DNA of 52,037 bases from Acanthaster planci (taxonomy: Eukaryota > Echinodermata > Asteroidea > Valvatida > Acanthasteridae), in NCBI RefSeq assembly GCF_001949145.1, contig NW_019091751.1, forward strand, positions 4,911 through 56,947. The letters run 5' to 3'. Positions within the stretch are counted from its first letter, which is position 1; the number at the start of each line of letters is the position of its first letter. The position numbers and the translations under genes are program-made. Positions 44,535 to 52,037 of the stretch are shown here, in pieces. The notes below the pieces were generated by a model that did not search any database, was not told the origin of the DNA, and saw nothing but the letters and a program-made list of their open reading frames with translations.

Positions 44535-47500
44535 TACCCAAAAAAAGATTACTGATTGGTTGCCAGCTGTAATCTATACGTTAAAAATGTATTTCTACCT
44601 TCACGTACGCGGCCGGCGGGACGTACACGTACATGTACGTTGCAACGTGTTGGTCCTTGTCTCGGATGATCATGTTACTCACAATTACTTATCTTAAAAT
44701 TTCGACTGAAGTTCACAGACGAAATATGACGATGTAACGACTTGCCATCAATTCTAGCCTCATACACTAAATCCAAGTTTTTGCACAGTGCAGCATTAAA
44801 CATTTACACAGCACAACAATGACTGCATCAGATGCGTTTTGGTTTTGTTTGAATGGATTGGATTTGCCTCTGTATTATAAGCCTAATGGCAAATACATGT
44901 TGGTTCTATCAACATTGACATAACCTATGCAATACATTCAGTATGGCCTGTTAAAAAGCTGTTGCCCATGAATGTATCAATGTGCCCTAATATGAGTGAA
45001 TTTGGCGATCTTGGGAGAAATTCAAAATAAAATAAAGAAATCAAAATAAAATAGGACTCGTGTGATCTCCAATTTATTAGACCACAACGATTAATTTTGA
45101 AATAATCATAATTTATGAATGAGTATAAATGAAATAATTACCTTAATATAAAACTGATTTAAAAAAACAACTTTTTGAATGTACACATGATTTAAACGGG
45201 CTTGCGACACCTCTGTACTACAGTGGTTAAAAATAATGCAAAATTTTGCTTCAACAAACCAAAAGTGCAAGGTTTTAATTATTTTATCATGTACTAACTC
45301 AAGCAGTAAAATTGCAACTACCTGAAAATCACCAAGCATGTTTTCAACGAATGGGTTTGGGGCAAGACACAATTCACTTTTGCCACATATTACTATTAAG
45401 CTTTATTTATATATACATTTCTTCATAACTATTTTCATAAATTGGTTTTCTGAAACCTTTTTTAAAACAAGCTGCCTGAGTTCCCACAGTATATTTACAA
45501 AAAAAGTAAAAATATATCTAATCCAAATATAACAAAGTGCAGTACTTAAACATACATATAAAGAAGTTAGAAGAGCTAATTAATTTTCTGCGACTCAACA
45601 GTAATGCTTAATCCTTGGAATTTTGAAAAATAACCATCTGAATAGCATATGTGTAGGTGACCCAACAGATATGGACAATTTACTCTATACATAAGCAATT
45701 TGTCAACATGCATGTCGCAAAAAGTATTCCATTTGATACATCTTCTTGATCATCTCTGCAATTTTCACAACTGACAGTAACTTGCTTTGATAATGAACAC
45801 ATTGAACATTGACTCTCAGGGAAGTTTCAAGTTGAGGATGACAGAGGCTACTGTCCCACCTGTTATAGTTCAGCAAATGCTACATGCTTGCATAAAAACT
45901 GGAACCAACTGCAAGTTTTCTTTCCTAAAATGACATCATACTACATTGTACATCTCAAGTCCATTGCCTTCAGTCAATGCCTGTGTTGGCTGGCTTTCCC
46001 TCAGCTATTCCCTTTCAAATGAAAGCTGGGATTTACCACTGGACTCACATGTGACCAGTGGAAGTCGATTGGAAGATTTTTGGGAGGGAGGGGAAGGGTA
46101 CAAATTGTACTCTGTCATTTAAGCAAGCAGTCATCCTTGGGGTCCTTTTAGCAACAAGGCTTTCTCATCCTTTTTTGTATTTTCCCAGTAAGGTCTTATT
46201 CATATGTACCTCCATTTCACTGCAAAATGCCAGCCAGCTATATCCAAGTTATGGTCAAAATAAGGCAGACTAAACAAGCAGTCTCCATTGTGCATATCTT
46301 TGTGAGTCTCAACCAAAGTGTGCGAGACTGTAATAGAAACAGGTGCTAAACGTAAGCAACTTTCTCTATTAAGTGGAACTTGATTATAAAATATGGAACT
46401 CAAAACTTTAATTGTTAGCTTTTTGTTGTTTGCTCTGTTTCTGCTGTCACTGTCTCACAAGTCAATTTCATAGTGTTGCCTAACAGCATGGAAGTTGAAC
46501 TTACTACAGCAGCAAATGATGCTGCTCACTCTTTCATGGCATGGATATGCTAATAGTTGTCCAAGCATGAAGATTCTCTTGCAACGTCCTTGATTTCGGC
46601 AACTTTTTCGCTCTGATTGTCTGGGTTTTAGGCATGTTTGTACTGTGCTGATTGCTTTAAATTTTCTGTCAAGTGGATGGAGAACATGTTACTTCATAAT
46701 TAGCCATTAATTATGCAGTTCTTTGAAATTAAGCCCAAGTTAAAAGCACTGAACATGGGGATCTTTCCAGAAATGGCAACGCAATGATCACCTTTCCTGT
46801 GCTCTTGTTGGCAATTCAGTACATTACTTGGTGGCAATATTTTCTGCATATATGTACTCAATTGTCCTTTTTTCATATAAAAGTACTCATTTAGTTGAAC
46901 TTGAATCAATTTCTCAAGAATAAAAGAAGTTTATAATATTTTAAATACTGTACAGGCAAAGAGATTTAATGTTTATGATTATTAACATATTTTTCAATAT
47001 TTTCAATCCTCATGGATGTACAAAACGTAGTGGTTTTCCTAAACTTACTCAGGATTTACAAACGAAAAATATTTTTAAAAGTTCTCAGCTGGCATGCTCA
47101 CCCTCTATTTATACAATATGATGGTATATCCAATCGAGAACAAATCAATATCATCACACTCAAATTCAAAAGTACATACATACAAAATGGCTCTAGATCA
47201 GCAGCCGCTTTCAAGAAATTTTATGCAATGGTGTAACTCAACTTACACCACATTTGATTGCATAAGTTGCACAACAAATGAAGAGCGATTTCACGAAACT
47301 TACGCCGTAACTCTGTGACTTATGCCAAAAATTTATTTTGGTTGCACCAAACAAAGTGAAAATAACAATTTGACTTACTCATCATGTTTGGTTCAACCTC
47401 ACCATTGCTGATCTTAAAGCTAAATATGAGAAACATTCAACTTTGTTTTTAGAAGGTAGTGAAAAACTTGCTTGGCTGTGAGGGAACTGCGAGAATTTCT

Positions 47501-48950
47501 CTTCGGTTCCATCAAAGATGAAAATTTTTCAAAATGAGGGGTGGAGGTTATTCAACGGCTGTTTGATGACTGTTGTGGTATTTGAAAGAAACAGCCATCA
47601 CAAAAGCTGTTATCATCCTTGTCCAAGAAATTTAATATTATTAAAACATGGTGCATCTTTTTGTGAAATGAAACGTAAATTTACTGCACACCTACAGCAT
47701 AAATTTATGGGGCAAGGCTTATGCATGGTTCAAGAGTATGTCACGTTTCGTGAAATTGGCTGCTGGTCCCATGCTGAGAACACAAATAGAATACATACAT
47801 TTGTGACCTAAAAATGCCTCTGAATATTTGAAAGTTAGCTGTAAACTGTACTTAATGTAGGGTTCTAAATGTTCCACTGGCAATGAACCGGGCCAACTTC
47901 ACAGAGTTTGTGATGTCAGAAAAAAGACAAAGTCTGATTACTTGTAGTATTACTCCAAACACTACTGAACTGAAATTCATACGTATATGTGGTCCATGAT
48001 CTTTTTCATGCTGAGAACACTGACAAGTAACTTGCATAGTGCAGCTCATTAATAGTTGCTGACCTTTTTTAGTTCATGTTTTGTTCAAAAATGGTAACAG
48101 TTATAACCACTTGACTCTGTATGACGTGTACACACACACATACTTTTCTGTATTTATTCCACACAAGACATATACTCTCATTTAAGAACTGTTTTTCATT
48201 TCTGCGGTTGATGTATTAATGCGTCATGCTTGGTTGGGTCAAAGCACGATTGCAAGGTTGAAGAACTTGGGGGGTAAAAAAACCTGCCCCAACAGCTTTT
48301 TTTGTGTAAGAACATATAAGACTTGCACATAATTCAAAAACAGATTTTTGTCAGAGACAAGCAACAAAATGCTGTTTGTCTTTCCAGAATCTTTGGATCG
48401 AAGGTGAGAGGACCTTGCTTTTACATATTAAAAAAAATGCCTTTTGCAGTAACACTTTATTTTGGGATGATTGACTGCCCCCAAAGAAAACAAAAGCCCA
48501 ACATGGAATGTAAGAGACTACCTAAGAAAACAATATTGCCATTCACGTTTGTGCATGGATGTTGGCAGGGGCTGACTTTTTGCCTGAAGTTCAGCTATAC
48601 AAGAAATGTTATCCAAAATTTAAAGAAAGCCTGAAACCTGGCTACTTTAGGAGGACATATCTATCCCTGTTTGTGATGCAGCAGTATCATTTCTCAGAGC
48701 AATCGATACTGGGTCTTGCAAGGGGCTGACATCTATCTTACTTTACTGGTTCTTCTGACACAGGTACACTGACTGGCTTGAGCGACATATAGTATTTGTA
48801 TGTGCTGTTAGATTGACTACATGGACATGATGTTACAGCGATCAGATAACTTGTCCTCTTCATGGAAGCAAGGATTTACTGGCTGTGTGAGCTGAACACT
48901 ACGATACCCGCTGCTACATCTGACTCGAACCAGCCAGCCAACATTGGCAA
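44535..48950. other. AT-rich region without recognised genes
   Basis: Numerous short ORFs on both strands show no family motif and no convincing splice pairing. It might be 3' flank or 3' UTR of the minus-strand gene ending at 49615. Confidence 0.35.
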
Positions 48951-49090
48951 GCTCTGTGGTTGAGTGGTTAAGATGTCTGCACTAGTAAGCAGGAAGTCAT
49001 GGGTTCGAGTCCCACCTGAGTATGCTTGTAGTTTTTCACAAACCTTCGGGGGCAAAAACTGAGCATACAGGGGTATAATACACATCGGGC
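48951..49090 (+). mobile_element. tRNA-derived SINE
   Basis: A box TGGTTGAGTGG (48957-48967) and B box GGTTCGAGTCC (49002-49012) are spaced as in a tRNA. The acceptor stem does not pair and the anticodon loop is irregular. A non-tRNA tail follows, containing CTTCGGGGGCAAAAACTGAG. Confidence 0.65.
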
Positions 49091-49614
49091 AGGGAAAAAT
49101 CCAAATTAACTGAACACTTAGTACACTTGAGACACTCAAGTTCTGGCAATACTAGCTCTGATAATCCAAGTTTGTACACAATGACTTATAAAAAGGCCTT
49201 CAGTATAGTACATTTCCCCCTCACAACCAACTACTGCAACTCTTGCAATAAATGCTCCGATTAGTTTTGTTGATCACATAATTATTAAGGCCTAGTACGG
49301 CACGCAACTCTCAAAAATACAATGAAGGCATTTGGGCAAATTATAAACTAAGCCAACTGCTACAAAATTAGTATAAATGAAAAAGGCTCTTCAGGAAGCA
49401 CCCCAATTAATATCGATACAATGATAACAGGTTCTGGCCAGAACATTAGCGTAGGTAGATGTCTCTTGTTCAAATATGAGTTTTCTATTGGTTTGGGAAG
49501 CATTATCCCTATCAAAAGATTTTTTGGTACAGTAGCAATTGATGAATTCTTACCATCAAATGACTTATAATATTCGGTCAACTGTCACCACTCGATAAAA
49601 GAGTTTGGTAAGGT

Positions 49615-49809
49615 TCATGCTGTTACCGGCAGTGACAGGCTTGTCGGCTCATGTTCTTCCTGAATGCTGGGCAACTTGGGGAAAGACTGCGTTCTACGGG
49701 CAGGGCTGGCATACTGTGAGGGGGGTACCCAGGGAATGCCATGATCCTCTGTGCCTGGTTGATAAAGGCGTCGATAGCTGCCAGGAGATGCAAAGCGGGC
49801 TTGAAACGC
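49615..49809 (-). CDS. last coding exon of an unidentified gene
   Basis: A polypyrimidine acceptor (CTCCCTTTTCCTCTCAG) is followed by 64 codons and a TGA stop at 49615-49617, in phase 0. The peptide is Pro/Ser/Arg-rich: ARFASPGSYRRLYQPGTEDH, then GIPWVPPSQYASPARRTQSF and PKLPSIQEEHEPTSLSL. It looks like a disordered cytoplasmic tail; RRTQSF could be a basophilic kinase site. I do not recognise the protein. Earlier exons must lie above 49810 on minus and were not found, so they may be outside the window. Open frames on plus here are shadows. Confidence 0.55.
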   Translation of the reverse strand, partial: AFQARFASPGSYRRLYQPGTEDHGIPWVPPSQYASPARRTQSFPKLPSIQEEHEPTSLSLPVTA

Positions 49810-52037
49810 CTGAGAGGAAAAGGGAGGACAATTCATGAGAAGGTAACAATGACATATCATGGCTGTTCTAAGCAAGCAAGAACAAAAAAATTTACACAAG
49901 ACGTGGACAGAACTGGTTGCAAGGATGTGGGACATAACTTGACCCAAAAAAAGCCCAGCCAAATCAGCCCCCTCCCAAAATCCAGGCTGTTCCATGTTTG
50001 ATCATTTTTTAAACTTGGCATGGCTGTTATAGAGCACAAAATTAGACCAAAAAGGTGCTTGTACAATATGTCATAACACAATAAATTTTATTCTGCCATT
50101 ACCAGCTTTTGATCTGCCACATTATATAGAAGGTAGGGATGGGGTTCCCAACCCCATTATTATTTTTGTTCAGCCTATGGAGATCGGGAAACAGTCTAAC
50201 TTGGAGCAAGTTTGAGCCGTGACTAAGGGCTACGTGCAAGCAAGCTACTCGTGTTCAGCAGGAGTAAGACCTGCAGGTCAATGAGGGTATAATCCCATCG
50301 CACATACAGAAATATAATGTGTGCGCACCACACTTGGGTTGAACCGGAGGAACGGCACAGATGCAGCCAACCACTACTGGTCCATATTGCCTGGTACCCA
50401 GGTTATGTGTCATGCATGGGCTACAATGGAAAAATGAACATTGGTTGACATCATGACCTATGCAATGCCCAAACAATTATGGGGAAATTTCATGTCTGTG
50501 CAAGTAAAGTATACACATGTGTGTTCATACACACGTGGCACTGGGTGACATGGACTGGTGATGAGCGATCAGCCCCGATGAATGCCTTGGGCTTATTTAA
50601 CGTAATTCTTACACAAAACTAATAATAAATCGGACACCATAATCCCACATATTGTGTTGATATTTTAAGAGTTGTTATTGATATGTTGGCTGGACAATTT
50701 GCCCAAGCATCTTTGATTTTGTTCGGACAAACACAAAAAGTGCCCAGAAAATTCTGATGTCCAACCATAATATCACACTCTGCTGTTAAGACATGAATAC
50801 ACCTATGAAGTTTTACTTCATAGGTGTATTCATTTTACTGACAAGGGTTTTTATTGTTATTGTCATTTATGGACAGGCTTCAACCTTAAGCTTCAGAGGG
50901 TCAAGGCCACTTGGCCTTGAATGCTCCCAAAAACCAAAGGCCACCAACGCCAACTGAAAGGGCATCAAGGCCATTTTGAAATTTTTACTTATAATGCTTG
51001 TCGGTGACTTTAATAGACTTTCCTTCAATTTCAACATGCATGGTGTTTAACTTGCAACCTGCAATTTTCCTTGTTTCTGTTCACATGCTGAGCAGTCTGC
51101 TTCAATTGTAGAAATAAAAATAAATAATACTGTATTAACTTTTAATTTACCATTTGGTGTTGTGTCTTATTACTTTTCATGATGCCATAAAGGCAACACT
51201 GTATTACAAAAGTTAATGCAATTACTCACAAACAATGCAATTCAAGCAAGTCGGTCACTGAGTCACAAACATTTATCCAATAGAACCCCGCTGGCGCCCG
51301 CATAAATACATACCAGTACAGTAAAATAGCGAAGAAAAATAGACTGGGTCGTACTCCCATCCACAATCCCAAAACAATAGTGACTCAGTCTCAATTACGC
51401 AATGTACAGAATCCGATTGGTGCAGAATTTGTAATTCTGTGGTCCGTGTATAAAGTAGTCTGGTCCCCCTTTTCAGAATCACATAACTCAACTACGTTGA
51501 TCCGGTTGCTATACCATGTTGTCTACAAGGCGATGCAAAACCAGTCCATGAAAAAAAATAGTGCTCGGTGCCAGCGGCTGGCAGAAACACTAGCGCTAAA
51601 TGGTAACTTGAAAGTTGAATACAACTTTAAAATACATGTAGGTGCCTAGTGATCATTGAAAAGGGACACGTCGGCCAAGTGACCAAAAGGTACATGTTAT
51701 TTTTAAAGGGCATCATGGCAATTCACGGGCATTGCGGCAGTGGCCGCTGGTGGCCGCTGTAAAGATCGAAGCCTGTACAGATCATGTCCTCATGCATGTC
51801 AGCATGCATGCATTGAGCTCATGTTAATGGATAAAATTAACAGTTTGGGCCAACCTGTCTAAGAGAATGGGAAAGGTAATCCCAAAGAGTTGTTCATTAA
51901 GCTGGTTTGTCTGGCAGGATGACCTCTTGCATATGCCAATGTTCATGACTGACGCTGGGCCTTGTGAAAAAATGCCCTCAGACTCAAAACCCTGGGGATA
52001 CCATTGGGAACTGCAGCCTTGTTGGTTGGATAGGAAA
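49810..52037. other. no further exons recognised
   Basis: This would be intronic if the gene ending at 49615 extends to the right. It contains a perfect hairpin at 50793-50833. No clear coding segment or RNA gene. Confidence 0.35.
50793..50833. repeat. perfect 19 bp stem hairpin
   Basis: ATGAATACACCTATGAAGT is followed by TTT and its exact reverse complement. The stem is perfect and the loop is three bases. It is too short for a normal microRNA precursor. Confidence 0.85.

Noticed and set aside
48951-49023. functional tRNA gene
   Set aside because: A and B boxes are present, but the acceptor stem does not pair and the anticodon loop is irregular; a SINE tail follows.
49605-50001. plus-strand ORFs over 49.6-50.0 kb
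   Set aside because: The minus strand has a splice acceptor, clean frame and stop there, so the plus ORFs are shadows.

Overview
This is nuclear DNA from an animal: AT-rich, long introns with GT/AG splice sites, no operons, dense transposon debris. Two genes can be read exon by exon, both on the minus strand. One is a cytosolic sulfotransferase (SULT; six coding exons, 10537-19170, 324 aa). The other is a mitochondrial uncoupling protein (UCP1/2/3 type, SLC25 family; five coding exons, 27867-32846, 314 aa). The repeats (a DIRS-type retrotransposon, Gypsy and LINE remnants, many short inverted-repeat elements, abundant TACATGTA palindromes) suggest a marine invertebrate such as an echinoderm, hemichordate, cephalochordate or lophotrochozoan. 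The species cannot be fixed from the window alone.

Layout. 1-3190: decayed DIRS-like retrotransposon (reverse transcriptase, RNase H, tyrosine recombinase) on plus. 3.8-4.5 kb: clusters of short motifs typical of DNA-transposon ends. 5.74-6.33 kb: copy A of a ~570 bp dispersed repeat whose copy B is at 43.5-44.05 kb. 7.5-7.85 kb: an unrecognised acidic ORF. 8.75-9.6 kb: broken LINE (RT and C-terminal tail). 10.5-19.4 kb: SULT gene. Its intron 4 holds tandem repeats; its 3.9 kb intron 2 holds a large inverted repeat and a Gypsy remnant with two LTR copies and an integrase piece. 20.2-20.5 kb: degenerate minisatellite. 21.1-21.3 kb: LTR-retrotransposon gag fragment. 22.2-22.5 kb: promoter-like DNA with NRF1-like, CCAAT and CRE sites, followed by an orphan exon candidate at 23091-23248. 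23.3-27.8 kb: AT-rich, with one tRNA-like SINE.

27.87-32.85 kb: the UCP gene, with three related inverted-repeat elements in and near it. 33-41.7 kb: TACATGTA-rich DNA that is probably UCP 5' territory, ending at a candidate promoter and non-coding first exon near 41.4-41.74 kb. 35.3-36.4 kb: an inverted-terminal-repeat unit. 39.8 and 40.6 kb: 70 bp mini-elements with telomere-like ends, with a 59 bp relative in the last UCP intron. 44-49.6 kb: SINE pieces and otherwise little. 49615-49809: a probable last coding exon (minus) of an unidentified gene that would extend upstream past 49.8 kb.

The two metabolic genes have no visible functional link beyond sharing orientation. The SULT would transfer sulfate from PAPS to small hydroxylated molecules in the cytosol. 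The UCP would sit in the inner mitochondrial membrane. The most unusual material is in the non-coding part: several families of short inverted-repeat elements seen more than once, and a splice-site-flanked segment inside the last UCP intron that would remove or frameshift the sixth membrane helix if used. I see no convincing new multi-gene system.
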